A stretch of 64,000 bases of DNA from Antitrichia curtipendula (lineage: Eukaryota > Streptophyta > Bryopsida > Hypnales > Leucodontaceae), in NCBI GenBank assembly GCA_951230915.1, contig OX579641.1, forward strand, positions 2,046,001-2,110,000. The letters run 5' to 3'. Numbering within the stretch: position 1 is the first letter of the stretch; the number at the start of each line of letters is the position of its first letter. The notes beneath the pieces were generated by a model. The model did no database searches. It was not told the origin of the DNA and saw only the letters and a list, made by a program, of their open reading frames with translations. The translations under genes were made by a program, and so were the position numbers. Of the stretch, positions 1 to 12,402 are shown one piece after another.

Positions 1-125
1 ACGGCTTCAAAGGCCGACGCCGGAGTCTCTCCAGCTTTCAAAACAGGCGCCATTTCAGCCCCGACGGCGCCGATCAACAAAAGCGCAGCAAGGAACGCCA
101 CCCTCCCACCCCATCGGGGCTCCAT
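1..125 (-). CDS. Secreted/ER-targeted protein, first exon (partial)
   Basis: The reverse strand has an ATG at 125 and stays open to the window edge (41 codons plus 2 bases). The N-terminus reads MEPRWGGRVAFLAALLLIGA and then VGAEMAPVLKAGE. This is a classic signal peptide: arginines first, then a hydrophobic core at about residues 9-20, then small residues (VGA) suitable for cleavage before E24. The exon is GC-rich like the other genes here, and the upstream DNA carries two CCAAT boxes and a bZIP-type ACGT site. I do not recognise the mature protein from the 18 or so residues visible, so no function is assigned. The rest of the gene lies to the left of the window. Confidence 0.6.
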   Translation of the reverse strand, partial: MEPRWGGRVAFLAALLLIGAVGAEMAPVLKAGETPASAFEA

Positions 126-322
126 GGCGATCCACCAATTCAGCAAAACTGCTTGTACCCTAATAATTCCTGTGAAGATCGCTCTACAATGCAGGGATGC
201 AACAACACAAGCACATACAACCCTAAATATAAAATCTAAACCTTGGAAACCAAAAAATGTGATGTGCTGACGGGCTTTGAAGGAACGTGATTCTGGAGCT
301 CTCTGGAAACGCCGAGGAAGAC

Positions 323-395
323 GATGACGTGGCGGTCTCGTCGGGAGTCTGGTGTCAGCCAATCATGGGATCTCGAGTCTCCTTTCAGCCAATCA
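323..395 (-). promoter_or_regulatory. Promoter with CCACGTCATC element and two CCAAT boxes
   Basis: Read on the gene strand (minus), two ATTGG (inverted CCAAT) boxes at 389-393 and 359-363 precede CCACGTCATC at 332-323, about 200-270 bases upstream of the signal-peptide ATG at 125. The 10-mer matches the core of the plant unfolded-protein-response element as I remember it (ATTGG close to CCACGTCATC). Here the spacing between the two parts is wider. Function is inferred. Confidence 0.4.
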
Positions 396-499
396 CGAGG
401 GGCTCTGCACGTCCCAGTTTTCTACCCTAACCCCTAAATGACGGACCTATAACCACTGATTTCAGGCCTCAGTGCCTATCACTCAATTTGCTGCCATTT

Positions 500-1640
500 T
501 GCAACTAGATATGTATGAAAAAAAATTTACTTTATTTTTCAGAGATGAAATTACATGTCTTCTTTACTTCACAAAAAATTTAGATTTTTTTGTGGAAAAT
601 TGATTTTTTTGAGAATTTTTGAAGAAAAAGAGAAGAAAAATCACATCAAATAGAAAATTATTTCAAAAAAACTGAAAATTTCACCATGTGTGTATATTAC
701 AATGACAAACATCATGGTGTAAACTCAATTTCCGTCTCATTCTATAATTAGAAAATAATAGACATTGAAAATACACCCAAAGTTCAAGTTGCAATAAAAT
801 ATGCAATATTAAGAATTTTTTCAAAATTCAAATTGGAGAAGAAACTAGATTAGATGGCCTTCATTTTGTTAGTTGGGCTCAAACTCAAAAACTATAATTT
901 TTGTGGAGAAATTTCAGATTTAGAGCAAGGAACAACAACTTCTCAAAATACACTAAAATAGCATATTTTGTGATCCGTTTTTTTTAATAACTTCTCATTT
1001 ATGTGAAGATAGACACTTGCATGACTACAAATTCAACTATACACTCTTTGTAATCCACAATGGAGGGTGAACAAAAATGAAATGGATGAAAAAAAGTTTC
1101 CAAGCAATGTACAGATGACTGCACAATCATCCAAAAGCCACAAAATGGCTGTCCCGGCGTTACAAGGCTAAAATCCTTTTCACCGTGAAAGGTCGGGCCT
1201 ATAACCGTGCAGCTGAACATCACTCGGCGTGCTCTATTTCTCTAAAGGATATGAATGAATTTTCTTCGATTTTACTTTTCAGAGTTGCAAGAATGTGTTT
1301 TTTATAAGTAAAAATAATTTCAGATATTTTTTGGCACAAAACTGAGTTTATTGTGAATTTTCTGAAGAAAAAGTGAAGGAAACTCACATCAAATAGAAAA
1401 TTACCTTAAATAATCTAAAAATTTCATCCGAAGTGTACATTATAGTCTATATAATATGTTACAAGTGTACATTAAAGAGTATAATGATGTAAATCAAAAT
1501 GTTGTGTCATTCAATATTTGGAAACATAGTCATAGATTTTTTTTTGCAAAATAATACCCTATACTAGACTTCAAAAGCTTAATTTTGTTGATTGTACTCA
1601 AAAGAGAAAAAAAAAAATCTAAATCAAAAATCAAGTTTAA
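500..1640. repeat. Diverged direct duplication (about 430 bp units)
   Basis: The stretches at about 500-930 and about 1245-1640 align in order. Both hold a 'ttactttt(c)agag' block, then 'gaagaaaaag...cacatcaaatagaaaatta', then a run of 'aaaatttca' with 'tgatgtaaa' further on. They are separated by about 300 bases (930-1240) of higher GC with a 74-codon reverse ORF that I do not recognise. No gene was found from 126 to 2585. Confidence 0.5.
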
Positions 1641-2585
1641 AGAGTGATTCACTAATAGTGTTGAAATAAACTATATGGGTATTGTTTTTTTCCTAAAAGA
1701 ATATATTGTAGAAAATTAGAAAATAATTGGTATGATTTTAAATTAGTCAATGATGTGCATATTCTATTAATGGATTTATATACAAATGAAAACTGCATTC
1801 TTGATCTACTAGCATTTTTACATTTGTCAGTAGAATGCAAAATGTCATAGCTAATATTCTACAATTAACCTTGGAAAAACATGATTCTATTGCACTAAGA
1901 TAGTCAATCCAAAATTATTATATTCCTATCTATAGTTGGTAGATTTTTGTGAATATGACATATTTCCCATCCTTAATTCAATACCACCATTGAGTACACC
2001 CAACCTCAATTTAGTTGGCCCTCCTATAAGAGTAATGACCAAATCATCAAAGTGTACACTTATTGTACTTACCTAAATGACCATCATAAATTTTCAAGTG
2101 ACCCCATCAAGTTTCCAAGATTCTACATTAGATACTATTTTTGTTTAGAATAGTAACTAAATAGTTCATAAATTCTTATAGACTCCTCTATGTTACCATT
2201 CATTCCTAAAAATTACCTTCTACTTGCAAAAAAAATTATTTCTATTTTGTCTTTTTGGATATTTTGTGCAAAAGCCTTGAAGTAAAAAAATTTGACTCTG
2301 AGATGTTTTGAAATGCCTCTTTGACATTAGATACTTTTACTAATGGGGATGTAAATTAGCTTAATATCTCACCAAGTAGTCATGGACGATGGCCCTACAT
2401 CCCAACTTTTGTAGGTGTCAAAATTTCCTATTTTTGAAATTTTACAATCATAAATTTTAATGTCATAAGATGACCCTAGAAAGTAAAATTTGTCAAAAAT
2501 TTTAATCCCTTAAGTGTTGAAGTTGACAAATATAGTAGAGTTTCCTTAAAGTGTCCCCCAAAATACCTTGAAACTATCTCTATGC

Positions 2586-3289
2586 TTAACCCCTAAATGC
2601 CCAAGGCATTAAATTATAGTGTCAAGAATACTTTGAAGTTAAATAAAATCCAAAGGAATTTTTATTTTAGTAGTTTCTATTTTTGACAAATAATTTTTGA
2701 AATTAGGTTTTAGCATCAAAAATCCAATTTTAAGAATGAATGATTATGATTTTTCTATTCAAGATTTTGTGCAAGGGTGTCCATTGAAATCTTGACTTTT
2801 TGTAGTATTGAGGGCTCTTGGAAATGAGTCTCAAATACACTAGATCTTGGAGAAAAAATCACATTAGAAATTCATTTAAAAAAAATTGTAGAGTAGATTT
2901 TGAGAAATCATAAATTCATTGAGGTTATGCATATTAGGCCCTTCAAACTCATATTTTTTTAGTGACCAATTTTTTTGACAAGCAAAAAGAGAGGTGAAAG
3001 ATTTTCATAGTTTTAACACCCTTATGATCAAACATTATAATCTTTCAATCCTTAAATGATATTGTTGTGTTTTCTTTTCCTACGTGATTTCTAACATGTC
3101 TAGTTTGAATTCAAACAATTCAAAAAAAATTGATAGAACTTACCAAAATGTTGTCTTTTCGTTCAATTCAAAGCATATTCCAAGAACCTCAAAACAAAAT
3201 TGATAGAACTTATCAAAATGTTGTCTTTTCGTTCAATTCAAAACAAATTCCAAGAAGCTCAAAACAGGCTTTAGACATTTAGGAATTAA
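2586..3289. mobile_element. TTAA-bounded non-autonomous element, type B
   Basis: The left end is TTAACCCCTAAATGCC (TTAA 2586-2589). The right end is ACATTTAGGAATTAA (TTAA 3286-3289), imperfectly inverted. Length is 704 bp with no meaningful ORF. It shares internal sequence with 36867-38247 and, in reverse, with 58655-59304. Near the right end a unit of about 70 bp is tandemly duplicated (about 3130-3198 and 3199-3267). Confidence 0.75.
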
Positions 3290-3782
3290 TTGTAGTTGGT
3301 GAGCTCTGATTTTTTAAGATTTTGGTGCTAGAAGCAAGGTAGGTTTATAGTGCCCTAAGGAGTTCTACTTTGAAAATTTGTAGAAATTAGATGCCTTATC
3401 CAAAAATTCTATTTTTTAATTTGAAAATTCATGATTTTCAATTGCTAATATTGAAAAAATATTTTTTCTAGAAAAAATTGCCTCCTACTACGCTGAATTG
3501 CTTAAATAGACGTCCTCTAACACTGAAAACCAAAACTCTTTGGAGGTTGCCGTTTTGGAAACCGAAAACAGGAAGATGTTCTCCAAAATTCAAGAAAGGT
3601 GTCAGTTTTATGCACTGGTTTAATGGACATATTTCCCATATAGCCAAAGCGGTGCAATGAAAATGTTCAAGACAATATTCTAATATTGGTGAACATATTA
3701 CAAGATTTGAAACATAATTGAGTTAAGGAGGTTTTCGAATAGTAAAAACCAGGGGTGTAGTGTGTACCCAAATAACAGAAAA

Positions 3783-3896
3783 CCGAGCTGAAGCTCGTAT
3801 TCACATAAAAGCGAGCTGAAGCTCATATCCACATAAAAGCGAGCTGATGCTCGCATCCAAATAAAAAGCGAGCCAAAGTTAGTATCCACATAATAT
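3783..3896. repeat. Four tandem 28-29 bp units with internal dyad
   Basis: Four consecutive units each start with CGAGC and continue with CACATAAAAG-like sequence. The first two units carry GAGCTGAAGCTC, an imperfect palindrome, and the fourth has decayed. The array lies about 180 bases beyond the DEK stop codon, so it could lie in or near that gene's 3' end. Nothing else is recognisable from 3290 to 4073. Confidence 0.7.
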
Positions 3897-4073
3897 CACT
3901 ACATAATGGGAAGACTAGAGGGACCGACCAACGCAATTTCCTCTCAAGGCCACTTCCTCCTTACCATTATTTCAACCAACCTTTCCAAGACTAGAGCTAG
4001 TGCTAATTCTCACTTCTCTATCACCTCGACTGCCTAAACCGCTCATTGAGTCAAATACCGCTGGCATTCCAAT

Positions 4074-7000
4074 TCAAGACGTGACCATGTCGTCTAGTGT
4101 CTCGTCTTTAGTTGTCTCACCAGCTGCAACCTCCTCTTCAGGTTCATCATCTGCCGCAATTTTACTGATTTCATCCCTGATGAGTCCTTTTACATGTACC
4201 TTCTTCTCCGTGAGACTCACTCCAAAAATTGACTCTGTCATGACGCAGAGCATATGTCAATCCTCAAATCCAAAATAGAAACGACAAATCACCAGAATTT
4301 GTAAAAAAGTGGCAAAAGTCGGGCGTCCACAATATATTTCAAGTGAATTAAATACTTGCTAAAATGACTTTGAGTTTATTTCTTACCAAGTTCCGAAACA
4401 ACATCTGTGAATGTCACCTGTATGATCAACAAAAACAGAGACCCAGTTGTCAACTCGAGTGAATGATCACTTGACCTAGAACACCTAAAAAGAATGCCTC
4501 ATAATAATTCCAAACAGAAATAGAAAGGAAAAACAATTATCCATAAACGATGACACATTTAAGACTTGCACTACTGCAACAAACACATGTCGGCAACAAA
4601 ACCTCAACATTTCCATTGTATTGCTGTAAATCACAGCATCCATTGAAACATGACTGCAACCCATGACGCATTAATTCCCACCAATGTCACGGCATTACAA
4701 AAACACGGTTATTGGTTTGACCAAAACAAGGAGACTATCGCGATTCAATATATAATGACGAGTAAATTTATTTCCATCACTAACCTTACTGAAGTCGGCC
4801 TCTCTCAGAAGCTTCCGAATCTTCGCCTGCAATTCTTCATCGGAAGGGACCTCTTTTCTTTTCTTTGCTCTGCTTCCTTTTCCAGAAGATTTTTTCCCCG
4901 TCTCTGCAACAATTTTGATAAAAAAATAAGGTAAGAAAACCTCAGTATGGACCCCTTGCACATGCACAGGACGGCTCAAATAGACACTGCAAAGGGACAA
5001 AAATAAACACTCCCTCTAGATTCTCTCTTATTAACTCTGGAAGGATGCGGCCCCATGACCAAGGTAGTCACCAAAATACTTCGATTATTGGACCAATAGG
5101 TGCATTCTTTGATTCTACAGTTAACAGTGAAGTTATCCATCGGACCTTTTAGGTCCGCAGCATCCTTCCGCAACAGGGTAAAGATCTGTATAAATCTATA
5201 ATTGACTGAAATCTAGCCACTGCGAAATGAGGCGCTGCCTTGTCTTCTCGATCAAAGATCAAACAAGATCAAACCAAAAAATTACAATTAACAAAAAAGT
5301 ATGGATACTATGACAATCATATCCACTTGAGAGCAACAGCGTCCAATTGAGAATAAGATTTGAACTCAGGATTGTATGTTTAAATTACCGAAGCTCAAGG
5401 ATATCTACAAGATTATAGTCACAAACGACTTGATTCATAAACTTATAAGAAGCTTACATAAATGAAATTAAGAAGGTGAACCCAGGGAGCATTACAAAGG
5501 GATTATCAATCAATGTACAGGACCGAAAACACCCTCTACAGGAGTATTTGACGTAAATAATCTGACAGAAAATCCAATGCACGAACACAAATACCTACAG
5601 AAATGAGGAGTAAGACTGAATTTCTACTCTCAAAGTCAAAACGTGATGATGAAGGACATAGTGAAAGATTTAAGCCAGAAAGATACTAACCCTTGTCTTT
5701 AGGTGTCTTCTTTGCTGAATTCTCGAGTGACTTCTTTGGTCTTCCGGGTCTCTTTTTGGAAGCTGTAACCGAGGTCTCCTTATTAGCGGCGTCTTCATTA
5801 GACTTCTTCTTTGAATAAAATCTATCAGCAGACTTTGATGGCGTATTCAGAGTGGGATCAGGAGCCTCAACCTTGGGTTTCTTTCTTGGAGGTGTAGATT
5901 CTTCCTTCTCTTCGTGGTCTTCATCCTCCTCCTCAACCTCATTCTCCTCTGTATCTTGCTGAAATTTTCAAAACAATATCAGAAGACTTTATTAAAAAAT
6001 GACTTCAAATTCATCATAAAAGAACTATGATTAAAATTTTCATCATAAAAAAGTCCGTGTGTGAACAAGTTGCCAGCCCATTTACAAGCCTACGATCTAG
6101 CAATTTCACTTGACAATTATGTACCATCAAGATAGAACATTTGTCATAAACATAAGAAACAAAGAAAACAACCTTGACGGCTGTGCTAGAATTACTTGCT
6201 TGCTTTTTCTCCTCTACCATAGATTCTTCTTCATGGTCCGTCTCATCCTTGAAAGTCAGAGGCTTCTGCTCGACCTCTTCCACTGGAGATGCGCTGTCAC
6301 TGACCTTCTCTGACCCATCACTGCCATCATCTTCAGCAGCATTCTTCCTCGCCCTCTTTTTAGACGGGGTCTTATTTTCACCTTTCCGAATCTGAATTTA
6401 ATAAACCAAAATTCAACCCCAGAAAACGGGTACGACTTCCGCAGTCCTAGCATTTAAAACAATGAACAAAGACTATGTCATAAGCCACCTAGGTTCTTCA
6501 TGAGCTCGACCCATGCAATCATCCCTGATATAAACCTCAAAAGCACAAACATCGGTCACTATTATGAGCTAGGGAAATAAAACTAACCTTGGGTCTACCA
6601 GGTCCTTTTGCGGATGATGACCTCTTCCCTGAACTTTTCTTCTCCTATTCCAAGATCCCTTTCCAGATTAGTAGAAATATAAGAAATTGACAAAACCTGA
6701 CGAGTCTCGTACAGACACAGAGCAGGAACGGAATCTTGTCAAATTAGAAAATCACCAAAATACTCCCAAGATAAAGTATTAACGAGGCATCATCAATCAG
6801 AAAAGCGCTCACTACTAACAGTGGAGTTTCTCCTGTTCAAAAAGCAACACAGCACCTCCACAGACAATCTAGTACAAATATCATATTTGAAATCGATCCA
6901 ATATTCGAGCGAATCAATCGTTACAAAACATGCAGTTGCAGGGACTCTTACCTGTTCCTTCACTTCCAACAATCTTTCGGTGGTTTTATGAGGTTTCTCA

Positions 7001-9677
7001 AGAAACTCCAGCAATTTTGTGACAAGATCCTCCTGCATTTAAAATGTTCGTGACCAAGATTAGACATCAGGAAACTGACTTACAAAAATAGTGAGTACAT
7101 AACACAACTAAAATCTGCCACAGAAGATGACATGAAACGTGCCCAAATTATGTCCACACATGAAACCTCCGAACTTTCTTGTTTGAAACTATCTAAATAT
7201 GCATCTGGAACCAATTATTGGACAGAGTTCATATGTCAGAATTTCGTTGTGTACGTAACCTTGATCACCAAAACGACAATGAAAAGCCTCTGAGAATCGA
7301 GAAGCATGCAACTCTACATTCGAAAAAAATATTTGATACCTTCTTGAGAGTTCTAGATACATGGACATCCAACAAATCCAAAAACTGCAGCAAACTCTCC
7401 TTAGTATATCGCTCCAGCTTCTCTTGAATTTTTGCTCTCTCTTTTTCCTGCTCCATACATGTAATGATGCATTAACAAGGGGGCCCAAAGCTAGAGAGTT
7501 TGCAAAGACACTACAGTATTTGGAGCTGGTAATGAAAGCACTACATTATATTGAGTACACTAAAGTGTTGGTTCTTCGAGGAAAGAGTCCCTGACTACAA
7601 GAATACCTCATTCTCAACCCAGACGTATCCAGAAAACTGCAGAATATTCTGCTTCAAAACCATAGCCTGCAAAAACACGCCTGGCTTCAGTAAGATGTTG
7701 GAAAGCTTGCTGTACAGGCTAGAACAATAATGAGAATTGAATAGACGATCGTTTGAAATAGGCACATAAGAATTCCCAAAAGACCTCGCAGAGTAGGTAG
7801 TTGTACTACGTGTAAATAAAAGAAGCTGAAGGAAGATTAAGACTTAATTCTCAACTTGTCAGGACTTCAGGAATACAATGTACGAACAGATCATAACCAA
7901 ACCGGTGACAGATTCAACAAACTGAAACACCCAACAGTAACAAAAAAAAGCAAAGCAACGTACTATCCTTAACTCCTAGGGAACTTCAAATATAGACACA
8001 TAAGAGATAAATCAAGCTAAAGATAAAGAAAAAACATTCCAATGCCTCTTCTCACAAATTTATTACTTTAAACTCCGCACCTTTCCTCGCTTGCTGAACA
8101 GAACGGAGTGCAGTTGACTCAATGTCTCGTCGTGCCTGGATCTCTTGCTGAGCTTGTAGACAACTACAAAGCAACAGAAATAAGTTTTTAAGTTTGAGTT
8201 TCTAATCATAGCATAATTCAAGTAAAAACAACCGATCTTGTATCTAAGACATTTTTGAAATTACAGGCTAGGAGGATATCTACCAAAAGCTGGTGATAGC
8301 AGTGGTCAATATGCCCGCAAAGATGTGACATAGAATTTAAAAGCTATAACTCTGTTTATACGTCAACAGCAAACTACTACTCACGTACATTTCATATAAC
8401 ATCTTCAGAACCAGTCTGAACTGGAGGTAAAAAATAATAAAATCTAATAAACGCAACCCAATAACACTCGAAAGTGTAAGACTGAAGTCGTTGAAAACAA
8501 ACAAAATCTCCAACTTACAATTTGGTATATCCTTCAATGGCGTTCCACCACCCTGCAAATTTGCACGGTGACAAAAATATAGCAGTGAGGATCATCACAA
8601 GTTAAAGCCTTGAAAGTAAGAACCGCAAGAATAAAAAAATGCGCCCCTACATTCACAACCCCAAAAGCTGGGAGACACAAAGCACAGGGGCACTCACGAA
8701 CTAGAGAAGATATTCAATAATAGAAAAACCAAGGATACCAGGAACACAGCACACCAACTTCTCTCCTACTAGCATCACAGAAAGAATTTCGCCAGTATTT
8801 GCATCATCACCAGTACAACAACCTACATAAGACAGGATTAATAACAGGTTTCCTACTCATCTGAACAGCACCTTCAGAACTTGGAGATAGAAGAGAGAGA
8901 GACCATAACACCACCCAAAAATTTCACCAAACGAATTAAGGGACTTCCAACCATGCTCCAACCAAACAAGTGCAAGACATACAAAATCTGATTCTCTGAT
9001 GGATCAGCCATTTAGACCAGGAAAATACAGACGAATTCGGTAGAACATACTTACAAGCCTGGGCTTAAAACGGAAAACGCCGAGTTCAGAGAGCTGGAGA
9101 GCAATGAGGGAGAGGTAACAGTTCAACGTCGTCACTAACAATGTACCTCTTTTATCTGCAATTCTTTGGATTTGTCTTTCTCGGTGGATGCGGTAAACCG
9201 GTCAATAGACTTGCGTTCTCGCGAGGGCCTATCAGCTACAAAAGCAGCAGCCACTTCCTTCTTTTCGGCCCTGGGCCGGGCACGCTTCACTGCCTTGGGC
9301 TCTTCCTCTACATCACCGTCTGCGGCCTTCTTCTTCGGTCTTCCAGGTCGTTTTTTCTCCTGTTGTTCTTCAACTCGTTCTTCTACTTGTTCAACTTCTA
9401 CTTCTGCTTCTTCACCATCGACCTCTCCCTCTCCCTCCAAGTCATTGGCAGCGTCCTGCTTTGCGGCCTCCACTTTCTCACTCTCCTCAATAACTTCCCC
9501 CGCCTCCTCCTTACTATCACTCCCTCTCTTCCGCTCGGCGGCCTTCGCGACGACTTCCTCGTCTACTCCACCGGTATCCTCCTCGTCGTCAATGTGCTCG
9601 TTCCCCGGGGGGTCTGGGTCCACCACCGCCGTGGTCGGGGCAGGCTCGTGCATTTCGACGTCGGACATTATTATCAC
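4074..9677 (-). CDS. DEK: DEK-domain chromatin-associated protein
   Basis: Twelve exons on the minus strand: 9677-9147, 8552-8519, 8163-8081, 7666-7607, 7447-7340, 7032-6952, 6644-6588, 6391-6173, 5958-5691, 4903-4785, 4417-4387, 4234-4074. All have GT/AG borders. They sum to 1752 bases, 583 aa plus stop, with the frame kept throughout. Residues 1-105 are acidic. RPSRERKSIDRF leads into the conserved DEK core (about 178-299: GTPLKDIPN, YKLSKR, QFSGYVWVENE, LLDVHVS, KPHKTTERLL). A lysine/glutamate-rich linker follows, then a C-terminal DEK_C domain (about 501-556: FTDVVSELESIFGVSLTEKK). Three AT-hook-like GRP motifs lie at 110-117, 313-318 and 459-467. DEK proteins bind DNA and histones in the nucleus and shape chromatin. 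The start could instead be the ATG three codons in (9668), which would give MSDVEMHEP. Introns hold nothing recognised. Confidence 0.93.
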
Positions 9678-9863
9678 AAAACCAAAACAAATTCTCCAAA
9701 ACCCTCAGCGCTTGAACCTCTGGACTCGAGTTACACGCCGTTGCAACGTCTGCGGAGACTCCCCATGCCCGACTCTACGTCGCTCCAAAATTAATCAATA
9801 AACTCGCACTACTGCAACAACAACAACCTCGTCAGGCCCCAACCTTGCCAACAGTCCACGCAC

Positions 9864-9872
9864 TTAGGGTTT
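9864..9872. promoter_or_regulatory. Telo-box upstream of DEK
   Basis: TTAGGGTTT (reverse complement AAACCCTAA) lies 187 bases upstream of the DEK ATG. Telo-boxes are common in promoters of plant genes active in dividing cells. The role here is inferred from position. Confidence 0.45.
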
Positions 9873-10299
9873 TCCAATCACCTCATATGAAACAGCAACC
9901 TGTACCGAGCTTCATCACTACACCTTCTCACATTTTTGGACAGCAAAACCCTTCCAGAAACGGTACACTCCACTACACAGTGGAAAAACAACAAGCAGTC
10001 AATGTGATTCCGACCGAGGCACCAAACACGAAACTCCAATCGCAAGCTTCCTACAGAACACCGGGTGCATGCCGAAGTCACGTCGCACAGGGGCAAGAGC
10101 CAAAAATAATTACAATAAAAAACATAAAATACGAACTCATGGAGGTCCAAAAAATTAGCCAAAGAGCTACAAAGAGTGTACATTGGTGACACAGTCGTAG
10201 CCCTACCGCGGTCGCAATGTTGATGAGGCCACTAACGCTGAACATCCAAATTCCAAATGCACGAATGAAGAAAACCTAGAAGGACTGAAGCATCCGTTT

Positions 10300-10620
10300 G
10301 CGCGCCACTGGAATGGAATGGAAATGAAGAAGACGAAGGGGTTAAGGGATGCAAACTGGACCTCGAGATGCTGCGATTGATACCGTCGCCGGTGAGGGAG
10401 AGCCGCAGATCAAAAAATTTGCAGCACCCGAACGAAGAAATTGAAATGCGCGCGACAACGGACGCGCTGTCTACAGCTCCTCTAGCTGACACTCCTCTGA
10501 AGTTCCGGCCTTGCCAGCCTCGTTACAAGGGACGGGCAGCGGCAGCGGGCAGCAGGACGGGGAGTTTCGGGGAGAGGGGCCGGGCAGGGGCAGGGGCAGG
10601 GTGGGGGAAAATGATATGCG
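10300..10620. other. GC-rich block with G-run cluster
   Basis: A GC-rich patch upstream of DEK ends in seven runs of three or more G between 10569 and 10607 on the plus strand (runs at 10569, 10576, 10582, 10587, 10593, 10599, 10603), separated by 1-3 bases. This fits a G-quadruplex pattern. Open frames across it on both strands show no family I know, so I call no gene. It may be the distal DEK promoter or an unannotated first exon. Confidence 0.55.
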
Positions 10621-10829
10621 TCAAAGCTCCGAAACAGTACGGTACCCCTATTCCGAAACTCTAATAATGAAATATTAATAATGAAATATAGTGTTACCAG
10701 TTACCACATTATTTGCCAATTTAGCACACTACACTGATAATGAAATTTAGTGTTATGGTGTGTACACTGTTATTCTGTAGTATGAAAAAGTAACAAGCCG
10801 CCGAAGTTCACACTAACCAAAAAATGTTA

Positions 10830-11223
10830 GGGTTTTGAACTTCGAATTGCTCCCAATCATTCAAAACAACTTGGCTTGTCATGAAAATTTTACCACATTA
10901 ATTAGATGTCTAGAGGAACAAAATCCAACAAATTTTATTGAAAACAACCATTGGATGAAGGAGATACAAGCCCCCGAAGTTGCAGCCATGACAATGCAAT
11001 GTGCTGAAATCAAATTGAACTTGTGAATTTTGAACGGCTGTCACAAACTCAATTCATCTTGAATTGGTCTGAAAATTTTATCACATAAACTAGACTAGTA
11101 TGCGCAACTTTCCCAACAAGTTTTTTTGAATTTGGACATTGGATGCAAAAGTTACATCACTTTGAATTGGACTTCCAAACTATGAGAGGCTACTTTTGAG
11201 CCCCTTGGGCATTGAGGGGTTAA
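10830..11223. repeat. Degraded TTAA-type element, right end preserved
   Basis: The right end reads GGGCATTGAGGGGTTAA (TTAA 11220-11223), matching the inverted end of the TTAA family. No matching left end is clear. Inside, two diverged copies of a motif repeat ('tgaaaattttaccacat...cattggatgaagg' near 10880-10965 and 'tgaaaattttatcacat...cattggatgcaaaag' near 11068-11150). Confidence 0.5.
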
Positions 11224-11482
11224 AGCATCTACAATGCTTATGATATTTATGATAGTATTAGCACTTATTTCTAATTAAATTTGCACTCTAGTGCAATCGT
11301 ACATTGGGGCCTGCAATTCCCTACCCTCAATATGCAACCACCTAGGACTGGCTAATTTCTAATATAGAAGGGCCTACAAGTTGGCCTGTTGTAGGAGTAG
11401 TCATTATTGTCAATGCTTTTCAAGCATTGGTATTTGTGCTTATAAATTCAACCTTCCTTTATTTCTATGAAAAGTCATTTTT

Positions 11483-12402
11483 TTAACCCCTAAAGGATCA
11501 AACTACGTTTTTTAACAACATAGCGATTTTGGGCAGCTCACTACGGATGGGTTTTTTCTTTTATTTCTTTGAAATTTTCACGCAACATGTGCCCAAGGAA
11601 TAGCTTTAAGGCCCAACAATTTTTGTAACTTTTGACTACATGGTTAAAAAGTTATTGCATGATATGTGATTTTCTTTGAACTTTGGGCAGCCCGGGCAGC
11701 TCAAAAAATTCTTTAAAATTACTTTTTTTTAAATAAAATTTGAATTGGTTTATTAGATTTTTATCTAAGTGGGAAGCTTTGGATCATCCCATTTTGATCG
11801 ATGAATCAAAAGTTATGAGGAGTTTTAGTTTGGGGTAGTTTGCCACTAGTTTGAAATCTTTTATTTAATTTAGTTTTTAATATTTTTAGAAAAAAACAGC
11901 AACATTAGTTGTAGATTGTTTATTAAAACATTTTTACCATTGGGATTGGAATTTTTCAATTCCATAAATAAATTGTTTACAATTTAGTATTTTGGCTCAT
12001 TTTCTACTTCTTTCTACTTATTATTTTTTTTGTACATGTTGTACAGTTCTAAATGATTTGAAAATTTTCAAGCATGTAGCCAACTTGAATTGAAGAATGA
12101 ATCCAAAGAGTTACAACCATTTGGACTTTGTTTCATACAAATATTGCCTTCTGAAGTGCAGCTGCCCGGATTTTCGCAGTGGTAAAAAAAGGATTTTTGT
12201 AACTTCAAACATTAATATCTTGCAATCTACATGGCGGAAATTTATGAAATTTTTTTCACATATTTTCAAATCAATTTACTAAAAGATCCTACGGTTAAAT
12301 TTGTCCTAAATTGTTTTTTTTCTAAAATTTGGTGGTTGTCTTAAAAATGACAGTTTAAGAGTGTTTTTGATGAAAACATAGTCAAAAACCTGTAGGGGTT
12401 AA
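11483..12402 (+). mobile_element. TTAA-bounded non-autonomous element, type A (forward)
   Basis: Left end TTAACCCCTAAAGG (TTAA 11483-11486), right end CCTGTAGGGGTTAA (TTAA 12399-12402). Length is 920 bp, with no coding potential beyond chance ORFs. The internal block 'TTATGAGGAGTTTTAG' and the end segment 'GAAAACATAGTC' recur in the copies at 26237, 28532 and 30450. From 12403 to about 14390 I see only AT-rich DNA without a gene. Confidence 0.85.

Noticed and set aside
999..1223. 74-codon reverse ORF
   Set aside because: It lies in the spacer of a duplicated AT-rich repeat, and no family is recognisable.
3478..3660. 60-codon plus-strand ORF
   Set aside because: No ATG-initiated family match. 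AT-rich spacer.
9141..9801. Two overlapping plus-strand ORFs of over 200 codons
   Set aside because: Antisense shadows of DEK exon 1. Their composition (Ser/Phe/Cys-rich) is what the reverse of an acidic, lysine-rich exon gives.
10368..10664. 98-codon plus-strand ORF in GC-rich block
   Set aside because: Gly/Ala/Arg-rich translation across the G-run tract. No splice context or recognisable domain.
11483..12402. Possibility that type A elements are Tourist/Harbinger (3-bp TAA target)
   Set aside because: Both flanks extend to a full TTAA and the termini begin CCCC, unlike the G-starting Tourist ends. Not fully excluded.
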